Shown here in pieces: positions 49,001 through 59,099 of a stretch of DNA of 64,000 bases. The number at the start of each line of letters is the position of its first letter. Position 1 is the first letter of the stretch. The position numbers were made by a program, and so were the translations under genes. Location of the stretch: NCBI GenBank assembly GCA_016946835.1, contig JACVTC010000096.1, positions 157,501-221,500 of the forward strand, in the 5' to 3' direction. The stretch is from Neocallimastix lanati (nom. inval.) (taxonomy: Eukaryota > Neocallimastigomycota > Neocallimastigomycetes > Neocallimastigales > Neocallimastigaceae). A model generated the notes under the pieces. It saw only the letters and a list, made by a program, of their open reading frames with translations, was not told the DNA's origin and did no database searches.

Positions 49001-49739
49001 ACATCAATGGAGGAACTCCTAGGAAATCTCTGAGGTTAACGTCAATATACGGGTGTTTTAATAGCAACTCTACTAATTTCATATGTCCTTTTTTTGCTGC
49101 ACATATCAAAGCAGTAGTATCATAGTAGAGGGTTTGGTCAGGGTTACTTACTATTGCGTTAACCTCTACCGGTGTATTTTCCAGTAATTGTTTTGCTCTT
49201 TCAAAATTTCCCATAAGAATTGTCCGTATAAATTCTATATTGGCATTTTGAATATTAATATGAAGATTCTTAAGTTTTTTGCGGGCTTTATTTGAACATT
49301 TTGTTGATGCTAAATCAATATTGGCACCACTTGTCATCAATAATAATATTTTTTTCTCATCACCGGTATCTACGGCAATAGACAATGCAGTATTTCCGTT
49401 ATGATCTTTTGCATCAATGTTGATGAGCCTGTTTCCCTTATGATCTTTAGCATTCAAAATCTGTTGAATAATTTTGATATCAGCATATTTGATAGCACAC
49501 ATCAAAATCGTCCATCCTTCTTGATTTTTTGGTGAGTTGAAACTTTTTCCATTCTGTTTCATATCAATAATTTCGGTAATCCACTCCCTTACCGTCCACG
49601 TTTTATAATCATTTGACAGTGATGTATTTTCAGATGACATTAAATTAAATAATAGATTATGTAATATTTTTGGAGGTTTTTTATCTACTTCTTTTTTTTT
49701 TTTTTTTTTAATATACTTAAGTACAAAAAGTCTTCTCAT
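46057..49739 (-). CDS. Ankyrin-repeat locus ending in a YoeB-type toxin domain
   Basis: The minus strand encodes a long array of ankyrin repeats, roughly 25 or more. The consensus is GxTALMxAxxxGHxxIVELLLKHPxIDVN, starting near 49739 with a Lys-rich N-terminus (MRRLFVLKYIKKKKKK). Ankyrin repeats bind other proteins. A Lys-rich linker follows. The last 85 residues (46060-46314) match the whole length of the YoeB family: LWEVSMNECEKDL, KDPFRGIGRVERL, GWYSRRINKKDRLVYEV and a terminal CEGHYK. YoeB proteins of bacteria are ribosome-dependent mRNA endonucleases, normally held by the YefM antitoxin. The toxin domain looks whole, while the locus as a whole appears interrupted about once in the ankyrin part. 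No YefM-like partner was seen. Transfer of the YoeB part from a bacterium is inferred. Confidence 0.75.
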
Positions 49740-49937
49740 ATAAAAACATGTATTTATATTTATTTGTATAAAATATATATAATATATAAAGTATATAAAA
49801 TATAGTTTTTAAAGTTTTTAATAATATATTAATATATGAAAATTATTTTATATATATATCTTAATTTCTCTCATTCTCCCCACAGAAAAAAAAAAAAAAA
49901 AAACAATTTATTCTTTAAAAATAATTTAGTTTATAGG

Positions 49938-50460
49938 TATTTTGGGAGGTCATTTCTCAAAATGTGGCTTAAAAATTTTTTAAAAAATATTTATTTATTA
50001 TTTATTATTTATTATTTATTATTTATTATTTATTAATAAATACTCTCTTTTTATTATTTATTATTTATTATTTATTATTTATTAATAAATACTCTCTTTT
50101 TATTATTTATTATTTATTATTTATTATTTATTATTTATTATTTATTATTTATTATTTATTATTTATTATTTATCATTCATTATTTATTATTTATTACTTA
50201 TTATTTATTATTTATTATTTATTATTTATTATTTATTATTTATTATTTATTATTTATTATTTATTATTTATTATTTATTATTTATTATTTATTATTTGTT
50301 ATTTATTATTTATTATTTATTATTTATTATTCATTATTAATTATTTATTATTAATTATTTATTATTTATTTTATTAAAAAAAATATATATATAATGTGGC
50401 AATTTATCAAAAATTTTTAAGCAACATTGTGAAATGCACATATGGTGGAGTGTACACATT
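49938..50460. mobile_element. Possible MITE-type element with an expanded TTA core
   Basis: The left side has GGGAGGTCATTTCTCAAAATG (about 49946), and the right side has GTGAAATGCACATATGGTGG and GAGTG (about 50427-50452). These resemble the GAAATGCA and CTCC motifs at ends of the 16410 and 24953 elements. Between them lie some 400 bases of TTATT microsatellite including two AATAAATACTCTCTTTTTATT segments. The ends are too diverged for certainty. Confidence 0.4.
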
Positions 50461-51185
50461 CATGAATTTTATTTTATTTTTATTAAGGTTAGAAGTTAAT
50501 AATTATTTACAAGACTATTTTTTATTAATAATTATATTTATATTTCAGTTAAATTATTACTATATTTTATATTTTAATATTAACCAATTTTTTATTTTTT
50601 TAAAAAAAAAGAAAAAAAAAAACTTTAGTTTTATGGATAAAAACTGTCAAACTTTATTATTTTATAATATTTACAAGGTTTATATTAATGGATTGGATAC
50701 TTGTTAAGTCGTACAACATATAATTATATTAACTATGATAATATTCTGATTTTAAATAATTTAAATTATTATTTGACCACTCTTTAGCTATGTATCATTT
50801 ATTTTTTTAGCTTGACTATAATTTGGTTTTTCTGTTAAAAATTTTATATATTTTATAACATATTTTATTCTTTAATTATATTAAAATTTTATTATAATAA
50901 ACTTGTTAAAAGACTCTATGTTTCATTAGTTTATATGTATAGTTTAATACTTTATATTGTCTTAGGGGGTGTTCCTTATTTTATCTTTAAACAATTTATA
51001 TTTAATTTTTTCAAGTTTTTAAATTTACATTAATCATTTTTTACTGTTAGTCAATAATGAGAAAACTTTATCTTAAATATTGTCAAATTATTAAATTATT
51101 GTTATAGTTTAATATTAAAATTTAATATATTGGATTGATTTCTCTTTTTATGTACAGAAATTATCAATGCATTATTCCATGATTT
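50461..51185. other. AT-rich spacer, nothing recognised
   Basis: An open stretch of about 100 residues (50396-50707) is driven by composition and lacks features of a protein. No elements were identified in the rest. Confidence 0.45.
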
Positions 51186-51189
51186 AGTA

Positions 51190-51445
51190 AAAAATCACCA
51201 TTCCAAATACTATTGATTAAGGCTTTGAAACATTTAAAACCAAATGTAATATTACTATTATTTTCTCTATATTCTTCTGAATCATCTTTACCAGGAATCA
51301 AAGCTTTGAAGAATTCCATTGAAATCCCATCAGGACCACAAGCTTTATGGTTAGGGGTAGATCAGATCCGCATCGCTAATTTCTTCATCGCTAATATCTT
51401 GGTTAATTTCCCATTCTTGTTGCCTTGGATTTCTCAAATTTTATT
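51190..51445 (-). mobile_element. LINE reverse-transcriptase fragment
   Basis: The minus strand gives KACGPDGISMEFFKALIPGK (about 51290-51350). This is the N-terminal conserved block of LINE reverse transcriptases, and it is better preserved than at 1443-1488. It is followed by coding-like sequence toward 51200. Upstream pieces are in other frames, so the fragment is decayed. Confidence 0.75.
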
Positions 51446-51449
51446 TAAC

Positions 51450-52185
51450 AAATAAAATATTAATGTCAATTATCTAATTCAATATTTTAATTTCTAGTTT
51501 TAATAGTATATTTTAATTTTTTAACTTCTATTTTCGATAGTATATTTCTTATTATAAAATTCAAACATAAAATTAAGAAGGGTTTCATCCTTCATTGTGT
51601 ATAAATGTATCCAAAATATAATTATAATTTTATTACGATAAAATTGACTTTTAATTTTTTTTTTTTTAATTCTATTTTAATTTTTATTTATAAAAAGTAT
51701 TAAAAATTTTCGATTAAATATTAAAAAAAACTAATAAATCATTAAATAAGTAAATTGCTGTAATTTTATTAATAAAATTTATATTATTTTAAAAAAGAAC
51801 TCATTTGAATAATAAAACTAAATTATTATGGTAATTAATTAAAGAAATTAAATAATTTTTTTAATATATTACTATATATTATTTTTATTAATATAAATAT
51901 TTATTTAAAATATAACTTATATATTTTAAAAAAAAAAAAATTCTTAAATAAAATTTTAAATTAAATAATACTTTTTCTATTTTTATATTTTACATTTATA
52001 TATTTTTAATAATTATTCTAAATTATAAAATTAAAATTATAAATAAATAAAATTTACATTTTTAGTTTTAAAAAGTAAATATAAAATTATAATGATATTC
52101 TTTTTGAAAAATAAGAATTAATAATATGTTACAATTTTATTCTTAAAAAATAATAAGTAATACTTCAAATTACTTAATTTTCAAT
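51450..52185. other. 3' flank of the first xylanase gene, duplicated at 56520-57330
   Basis: Sequence from about 51520 (TCGATAGTATATTTCTTATT) to the stop codon parallels 56555-57330, with many small differences. This places the left edge of the xylanase segmental duplication near 51500. No gene. Confidence 0.6.
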
Positions 52186-52189
52186 TAAT

Positions 52190-53836
52190 TTAATTTTGAC
52201 ATTGGTGGAAATATTCATTAACTTGCTTACAAGTACCTTCGGAACAACAAGTTGGACCATTGAAACCTTGTCCGCCACATTGGCCCCAAATGGAAGCACA
52301 GTTACCATCAACTGGAGGGGCTTGTTGTTGTTCATTACCTTGTGGTGGTTGAGGACCTTGTTGTTGTTCACTACCTTGTGGTGGTTGAGGAGCTTGTTGT
52401 TGGTCATTACCTTGTGGTGGTTGTGGAGCTTGTTGTTGTTGTTCATTACTTTGTGGTGGTTGTGGAGCTTGTTGTTGATCATTACCTTGTGGTGGTTGTG
52501 GAGCTTGTTGTTGATCATTACCTTGTGGTGGTGGTGGAGCTTGTTGTTGATCATTACCTTGTGGTGGTTGTGGAGCTTGTTGTTGATCATTACCTTGTGG
52601 TGGTTGTGGAGCTTGTTGTTGTTGTTCATTACTTTGTGGTGGTTGTGGAGCTTGTTGTTGTTCATTACCTTGTGGTGGTTGTGGAGCTTGTTGTTGATCA
52701 TTACCTTGTGGTGGTGGTGGAGCTTGTTGTTGATCATTACCTTGTGGTGGTTGTGGAGCTTGTTGTTGTTCATTACCTTGTGGTGGTTGTGGAGCTTGTT
52801 GTTGTTCATTACCTTGTGGCGGTTGTGGAGCTTGTTGTTGATCATTACCTTGTGGTGGTTGTGGAGCTTGTTGTTGATCATTACCTTGTGGTGGTTGTGG
52901 AGCTTGTTGTTGTTCATTACCTTGTGGTGGTTGTGGAGCTTGTTGTTGGTCATTACCTTGTGGTGGTTGTGGTGGAGCTTGTTGTTGGTCATTACCTTGT
53001 AGTGGTTGTGGAACTTGTTGTTGATTATTACCTTCTGGTGATGGTGGAACTTGTTGTTGGTCATCACCTTGAGCTGGTGCTGTGGCTTCACCTCCTCCAT
53101 TACCATCTCCAATATAAACTTTAGCATATGGGAAATCTGCTGTACCACTGACACCTCCACTACCGTTACCAGCTTCACCTAAAACTTTGGCTTCATGTAA
53201 TTTACCCATTTTCATACCAAGCTTTTCCCATTGATCAAAGTGTGCTGAAATATCAATAGTACCACAGTCACGAGCTTGTTGACGAATACTGAAGTATTGT
53301 TTGAAAGTAGTATCTCCATCAATAGATGGTCCAGTACGAGTGTTTTCATAGACAGTATATTGAGCTCCATCAATAGTGAAAGCTCCATGTTTCTGATTAC
53401 CAACCCAATCACCTGGTGGAGATGGACTAAGCCAGTTATCAACAATGTAGTACTCAACAAGTGGATCTCTGGTCCAACCATAAACACCAACATAAGAATA
53501 TCCAACATTTGAAATATTTTGTTTAACAAGTTTGAAATCTGCCTTCATACGACCAATTTGATCTGGAGTCTTAGTACTATCAAATGAAAGACCACTACGA
53601 CATAAATAATCACCAGCACTTTGGAAAGTACAAGAGAAAGAACCATCAGAATAGAAAGTAGCACTATTATTACCACTATCAGCCCATAATTCATAACCAA
53701 CACCTCCAATACTACCAACCTTGTTACTAGTTTCCTTAACACTTTCACCAGAGTGAGTTGCAGAACTACAGAAACTTTGAGCAAGAGTAGTAGAAGCTAA
53801 AGATAAAGCAACTGGAATTAATTGAGTGAATTTCAT
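52190..53836 (-). CDS. GH11 endo-beta-1,4-xylanase with Gln/Pro linker and CBM1
   Basis: This is a 548-residue single-exon secreted enzyme that cleaves xylan. Residues 1-19 (MKFTQLIPVALSLASTTLA) are the signal peptide. Residues about 20-245 are the GH11 jelly-roll domain: Glu128 in PLVEYYIVDNW is the expected nucleophile and Glu221 in VLGEAGNGSGG the expected acid/base. The domain then has a linker of about 21 repeats of GNDQQQAPQPPQ type (residues about 255-505). The last 36 residues are a CBM1 (CASIWGQCGGQGFNGPTCC...CKQVNEYFHQCQ) with six cysteines and aromatic residues for cellulose binding. CBM1 rather than a dockerin suggests a free, not cellulosome-bound, enzyme. A near-identical paralogue lies at 57330-59063. 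GH11 genes of anaerobic fungi are thought to be of bacterial origin. Confidence 0.95.
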   Translation of the reverse strand: MKFTQLIPVALSLASTTLAQSFCSSATHSGESVKETSNKVGSIGGVGYELWADSGNNSATFYSDGSFSCTFQSAGDYLCRSGLSFDSTKTPDQIGRMKADFKLVKQNISNVGYSYVGVYGWTRDPLVEYYIVDNWLSPSPPGDWVGNQKHGAFTIDGAQYTVYENTRTGPSIDGDTTFKQYFSIRQQARDCGTIDISAHFDQWEKLGMKMGKLHEAKVLGEAGNGSGGVSGTADFPYAKVYIGDGNGGGEATAPAQGDDQQQVPPSPEGNNQQQVPQPLQGNDQQQAPPQPPQGNDQQQAPQPPQGNEQQQAPQPPQGNDQQQAPQPPQGNDQQQAPQPPQGNEQQQAPQPPQGNEQQQAPQPPQGNDQQQAPPPPQGNDQQQAPQPPQGNEQQQAPQPPQSNEQQQQAPQPPQGNDQQQAPQPPQGNDQQQAPPPPQGNDQQQAPQPPQGNDQQQAPQPPQSNEQQQQAPQPPQGNDQQQAPQPPQGSEQQQGPQPPQGNEQQQAPPVDGNCASIWGQCGGQGFNGPTCCSEGTCKQVNEYFHQCQN

Positions 53837-53917
53837 TTTTAAATAATTTATTTAAAATAATTAAATATAAATAAAAAATGTATTTATTTTCAGATTTGAA
53901 TTAAATATATTGTTTCT

Positions 53918-53940
53918 TTTTTCAACCAGTGAAATTAAAT
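53918..53940 (-). promoter_or_regulatory. Conserved upstream element of xylanase copy 1
   Basis: TTTTTTCAACCAGTGAAATT (plus strand) is kept exactly between the two xylanase upstream regions (also at about 59158-59180), while the sequence between it and the start codon differs. It lies about 85-105 bases before the ATG. It may be a transcription-factor site or simply a conserved patch of the duplication. Confidence 0.45.
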
Positions 53941-54060
53941 AATATATTTATAAAAATTTTCCTTTATTATAATATTTATATATTTACAACTTTTATTTTA
54001 TTTTTACTATTATACAAATAAGTTATTAAATGATAGATATAAGAGAGAAAATTAATAAGT

Positions 54061-54067
54061 ATTTATA
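54061..54067 (-). promoter_or_regulatory. TATA-box candidate of xylanase copy 1
   Basis: On the minus strand, AGTATAAATA lies about 230 bases before the ATG. The paralogue keeps the same word at 59312-59318. It is within a conserved upstream block (54008-54070 and 59258-59320, with CTATTATACAAATAAGTTAT). Confidence 0.35.
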
Positions 54068-54079
54068 CTCAAATTTTTC

Positions 54080-55160
54080 AAAAATAAAATTTAAAAAAAA
54101 TATAATATTAAATTATATAATAATTAATTAAAAATTGATTTAATATAAATAAAATTTTTTAATTAGTATGTAAGCTTAATTAAAATAATATTAATAATGT
54201 ATATTAACTAATCGTAAAAGAGTACTTAAATTATAGGTATTTATTAATTAAAAATATAATAATAAAAAAAGTTTAAAAACTTTTACTAATATAATAAATA
54301 AATATATATTTATATATATTTTTTTTTTGTTATTAAATATTTAAATAACATCTAAAAATTGGATATGCGGTTCAAAAAATGATAAAAATATAAATAAATT
54401 AATATTAATAGAAAAAAAAAAAAAAAAAAAAACAATTGGTTAAAATTTAATTTAATATAAAATTTTATGATTAAAATTATTCAAATGAAATTTAATATGT
54501 TCTATGGTATGAAAATTTATTATAATAATTTTACTCTGGGTGATATTTTTATATTAAAATAATTTTATTAATATTTTTTTAATTTTAATAATAAAGATTA
54601 AAATAAAAAATTAATAAAAGTAAAATAAATGGAAAAACCTATAATAATAGATTTAAAAAATAATTATAATAAAAGAAGCTTTTCTATTTAATTAATTACT
54701 AATTATTTTAAAATGTATTTTTATTATTATGATATATATAAAATATTTAAAATATTTAGTATAAAATGTATTAAAAATATATAAAAAATAACAATTTTAA
54801 AAAAATAAATATAAATTTATGTTATAGCCTAAAGTTATTATAGTCATTGGTCTATGTAAATGTAAATTTTATATTAAAAACTTATAAAAAAGTAATAAAG
54901 AATAGTATTATTTGAAATATAAGACATATAAGAATATGAATGTGGTAAATATTACTAATGAATGATAGAAAAAGGCATATGATAATTTAGATCAATTTAA
55001 TCATAAATTTTTACGAAATACAATAAAAATATAGTAACAAAAATAGTTCAGTAAAAATACGAACTATTAATTATATTAACTATATATTTTATATGAGAAC
55101 TTAATATAATGATATAATCCAATGATATAATCCAATATAAATCATATAATAAATATTAAT
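54080..55160. other. AT-rich spacer between the xylanase genes, nothing recognised
   Basis: The stretch has low complexity, with A/T runs and no coding block. A run of 37 T (55162-55198) precedes the retroposon end at 55203. Confidence 0.5.
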
Positions 55161-55199
<39 letters not shown>

Positions 55200-55202
55200 T
55201 TA

Positions 55203-55310
55203 TTTCTGGTGTGTACCGCCCTCAATACATGGGAATATTAAGGTAGTCACAACACTTTGTGGATATAGTCCCTACTGGACAGCCTTACTGTTTATTCAGT
55301 ATTAATGAAA
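55203..55310 (-). mobile_element. Retroposon 3' end with poly(A) (T run on this strand)
   Basis: Reverse-complemented, the segment reads GTAAGGCTGTCCAGTAGGGA ... GACTACCTTAATATTCCCATG ... GTACACACCAGAAATAAA, then a long A run. It matches the 3' end at 25430-25575. Only about 110 bases remain, so this is a 5'-truncated copy, as is usual for poly(A)-driven retroposition. Confidence 0.75.
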
Positions 55311-55854
55311 AATAAATTAAAACTTACATTATTATGTCATATAAAAATGAAACTAAAAAAAAAAAAAAAGATAATTTAAAATATTTAATAAATATTTAAA
55401 AAAAAAAAAAAGAATTTTTAAAGAAATTTTTTATATTAGAACATATTTTAATAATATAATCTAATGTAATATATATTTTTAAATAAAATGTATTAACAAA
55501 TTTATATTTATCAATTTCTATAACACATAAAAATTGAAACTGTAGTTCAAAGATAAATATTAAATAAAGAAATTGATTAATAGACATAAATATTTTTAAA
55601 ATTATATTAAATATTAGCATTAGTTAATATTTGTGTATATTTGTACTTTTTTCTTCTTTTTTTTTTATTTTACAGCGTTATGTATTGCGAACATTAACAT
55701 TATTAATCACATTAATTTTTTTTTAAAAAAAAAAACATAAAATTAACAAATAAATATTATTTATTCAATTTGAACATAATAATGATTTAAATAGTAATGT
55801 GAAATAAAAGAAATATTCAAAATAAAGTGTATAAATAAATTTAAAAAAAAATTT

Positions 55855-56340
55855 TCATATGCAACGAACCTCACCTTCAGATTATAAGATTTCTGTTTAT
55901 AGGGAATTCTTATTCAGGATTAGGGTTTAAACTGACTATCTGAAAGAAATTATGGTCTTTTCTTTCAGAGACATTGGCAAAGTTAGCCTGTCATACTGCA
56001 TTTTCAACATTGAAGCTCCTAGTTAATTTGCGATAATATACCGTTGGAATAGCAATCCTTGTCAAATATTAGCTCTAGGCATAATTTCTATAAAGAGAGC
56101 GGCAGATCTTACCATGAATGGCGTTTTAGAATAATCGCTTGAAATAATTTGAATACAAAATATCCCATTCCTTTTAATAATTTAAATCAATTATATCTAC
56201 ATCTCTTCCAACAAGAGGAAAGTTATATAATTGGTACCTAGTCACATATATATTTACACACTCATTATTCACTATTCCTATTGTTATTATTATTAAGATT
56301 ATACTCTTAGTTACTATTATCAGAATCAGTACTAGATTCT
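55855..56340. other. Less AT-rich block, probable mobile-element remnant
   Basis: The composition is noticeably more balanced (for example ATATGCAACGAACCTCACCT at 55858 and AAAGAGAGCGGCAGATCTTA near 56092). GCAACGAACCTCA recurs inverted at 44625-44640 (TGAGGTTCGTTGC). No coding frame or recognised motif was found. Confidence 0.35.
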
Positions 56341-56523
56341 ACATTATTCATATCTGTGATAACAGTGTTTACATTACTATTTGATATTGAACAATATTTG
56401 CTAATTACAAACAATTTTTATTTAAGAATTTCAATATCCTTAAAATATTTATTATTTCCTTTATCCTATGCATGATGTCTACAACGTGATATATTTTTAA
56501 GTAAAACAGATATAATATATTTC

Positions 56524-56803
56524 GAGTTTTTCTATTTCTTTTTTGTTAATTTCTATTGTCGATAGTATATTACTTATAATAAAATTTCAAATATAAAATT
56601 AAGAAGAGTTTCATGATTTATTAATCTATCCATATTATAATGATAATTTTATTATGAGAAAAAGAGTTTTTCTATTTCTTTTTTGTTAATTTCTATTGTC
56701 GATAGTATATTACTTATAATAAAATTTCAAATATAAAATTAAGAAGAGTTTCATGATTTATTAATCTATCCATATTATAATGATAATTTTATTATGAGAA
56801 AAT
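56524..56803. repeat. Exact-looking tandem duplication, 140-bp unit
   Basis: The units 56524-56663 and 56664-56803 both start GAGTTTTTCTATTTC and end ATTATGAGAAAA. By eye they are identical. A single diverged version lies near 51530-51660 beside the first xylanase gene, so the tandem step came after the larger duplication. Confidence 0.9.
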
Positions 56804-57329
56804 AGATGTTATTTTTTTTTCCTGTTATATTTAATTTTTATTTATAAAAAGTAATAAAAATTGAGATTTAATAATAAAAAAATTATTAAATTATAAAATA
56901 AGTATATTACTGAAATTTTATTAATAAAATTTATTTACTATTTTAAAAAAGAATTCCATTGAATAATAACCCTATATTATTATGGCAATTAATTAAAGAT
57001 ATTAAATATATTTTTTTGATATACAAATATTTTTATTATTTTTTATTAATATATATATTTATTCAATAATATTTTAAGGAAAACTTTTAAATCACATTTT
57101 AAATTAAATAATACTTTTTCTGTTTTTATATTATACATTTACATATTTTTAATAATTATTCTAATTTATAAAATTAAAATTTTATAAATAATATTTACAT
57201 TTTTAGTTTTAAAAAAAATATAAAATTATAATGATATTCTTTTTTGAAAAATAAGAATTAATAATATATTACAATTTTATTCTTATAAAATAATAAGTAA
57301 TACTTCAAATTACTTAATTTTCAATTAAT

Positions 57330-59063
57330 TTAATTTTGACATTGGTGGAAATATTCATTAACTTGCTTACATGTACCTTCGGAACAACAAGTTGGACCAT
57401 TGAAACCTTGTCCGCCACATTGGCCCCAAATGGAAGCACAGTTATCACCGGCTGGAGGGGCTTGTTGTTGTTCATTACCTTGTGGTGGTTGTGGAGCTTG
57501 TTGTTGTTGTTCATTACCTTGTGGTGGTTGAGGAGCTTGTTGTTGATCATTACCTTGTGGTGGTTGAGGAGCTTGTTGTTGTTGATCATTACCTTGTGGT
57601 GGTTGAGGATCTTGTTGTTGGTCATTACCTTATGGTGGTTGTGGAGCTTGTTGTTGTTGTTCATTACCTTGTGGTGGTTGAGGAGCTTGTTGTTGTTGTT
57701 CATTACCTTGTGGTGGTTGAGGAGCTTGTTGTTGATCATTACCTTGTGGTGGTTGAGGAGCTTGTTGTTGTTGATCATTACCTTGTGGTGGTTGAGGATC
57801 TTGTTGTTGGTCATTACCTTATGGTGGTTGTGGAGCTTGTTGTTGTTGTTCATTACCTTGTGGTGGTTGTGGAGCTTGTTGTTGGTCATTACCTTGTGGT
57901 GGTTGTGGAGCTTGTTGTTGATCATTACCTTGTGGTGGTGGTGGAGCTTGTTGTTGATCATTACCTTGTGGTGGTTGTGGAGCTTGTTGTTGTTCATTAC
58001 CTTGTGGTGGTTGTGGAGCTTGTTGTTGTTCATTACCTTGTGGTGGTTGTGGAGCTTGTTGTTGGTCATTACCTTGTGGTGGTTGAGGAGCTTGTTGTTG
58101 TTCATTACCTTGTGGTGGTTGAGGAGCTTGTTGTTGGTCATTACCTTGTGGTGGTTGAGGAGCTTGTTGTTGTTGGTCATTACCTTGTGGTGGTTGTGGT
58201 GGAGCTTGTTGTTGGTCATTACCTTGTAGTGGTTGTGGAACTTGTTGTTGATCATTACCTTCTGGTGATGGTGGAACTTGTTGTTGGTCATCACCTTGAG
58301 CTGGTGCTGTGGCTTCACCTCCTCCATTACCATCTCCAATATAAACTTTAGCATATGGGAAATCTGCTGTACCACTGACACCTCCACTACCGTTACCAGC
58401 TTCACCTAAAACTTTGGCTTCATGTAATTTACCCATTTTCATACCAAGCTTTTCCCATTGATCAAAGTGTGCTGAAATATCAATAGTACCACAATCACGA
58501 GCTTGTTGGCGAATACTGAAGTATTGTTTGAAAGTAGTATCTCCATCAATAGATGGTCCAGTACGAGTGTTTTCATAGACAGTATATTGAGCTCCATCAA
58601 TAGTGAAAGCTCCATGTTTCTGATTACCAACCCAATCACCTGGTGGAGATGGACTAAGCCAGTTATCAACAATGTAGTACTCAACAAGTGGATCTCTGGT
58701 CCAACCATAAACACCAACATAAGAATATCCAACATTTGAAATATTTTGTTTAACAAGTTTGTAATCTGCCTTCATACGACCAATTTGATCTGGAGTCTTA
58801 GTACTATCAAATGAAAGACCACTACGACATAAATAATCACCAGCACTTTGGAAAGTACAAGAGAAAGAACCATCAGAATAGAAAGTAGCACTATTATTAC
58901 CACTATCAGCCCATAATTCATAACCAACACCTCCAATACTACCAACCTTGTTACTAGTTTCCTTAACACTTTCACCAGAGTGAGTTGCAGAACTACAGAA
59001 ACTTTGAGCAAGAGTAGTAGAAACTAAAGATAAAGCAACTGGAATTAATTGAGTGAATTCCAT
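57330..59063 (-). CDS. GH11 xylanase paralogue, linker cut by two in-frame stops
   Basis: The start is 59063 (MEFTQLIPVALSLVSTTLAQ). The GH11 domain, with the same Glu residues in PLVEYYIVD and LGEAGNGSGG, is almost identical to copy 1. The open frame ends after 414 codons, within the linker, at a TAA at 57819-57821 where CAA (Gln) is expected. A second identical TAA lies at 57630-57632, 189 bases further. Beyond them the linker and a complete CBM1 (GDNCASIWGQCGGQGF ... HQCQN) stay in the same frame to 57330. The product would be a xylanase with about half the linker and no CBM1. The second residue is Glu instead of Lys, lowering the charge of the signal peptide. It may be a functional truncated enzyme or a young pseudogene. 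Confidence 0.85.
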
Positions 59064-59099
59064 TTTTAAATAATTTATTTACAATTAATTAAATATAAA

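Noticed and set aside
46057-49739. YefM-like antitoxin partner for the YoeB-type domain
   Set aside because: Both strands on either side of the locus were read and no antitoxin-like frame was found.
52174-53178. Open frames in the other five frames of the xylanase linker, also at 57314-58405
   Set aside because: They are shadows of the 33-36 bp linker repeat. They encode monotonous His/Asn/Val or Trp/Leu repeats and overlap a well-supported gene.
55396-55620. 74-residue hydrophobic frame on the minus strand
   Set aside because: It is Phe/Ile/Leu-rich by composition, lies in AT-rich spacer and has no homologous copy in the window.
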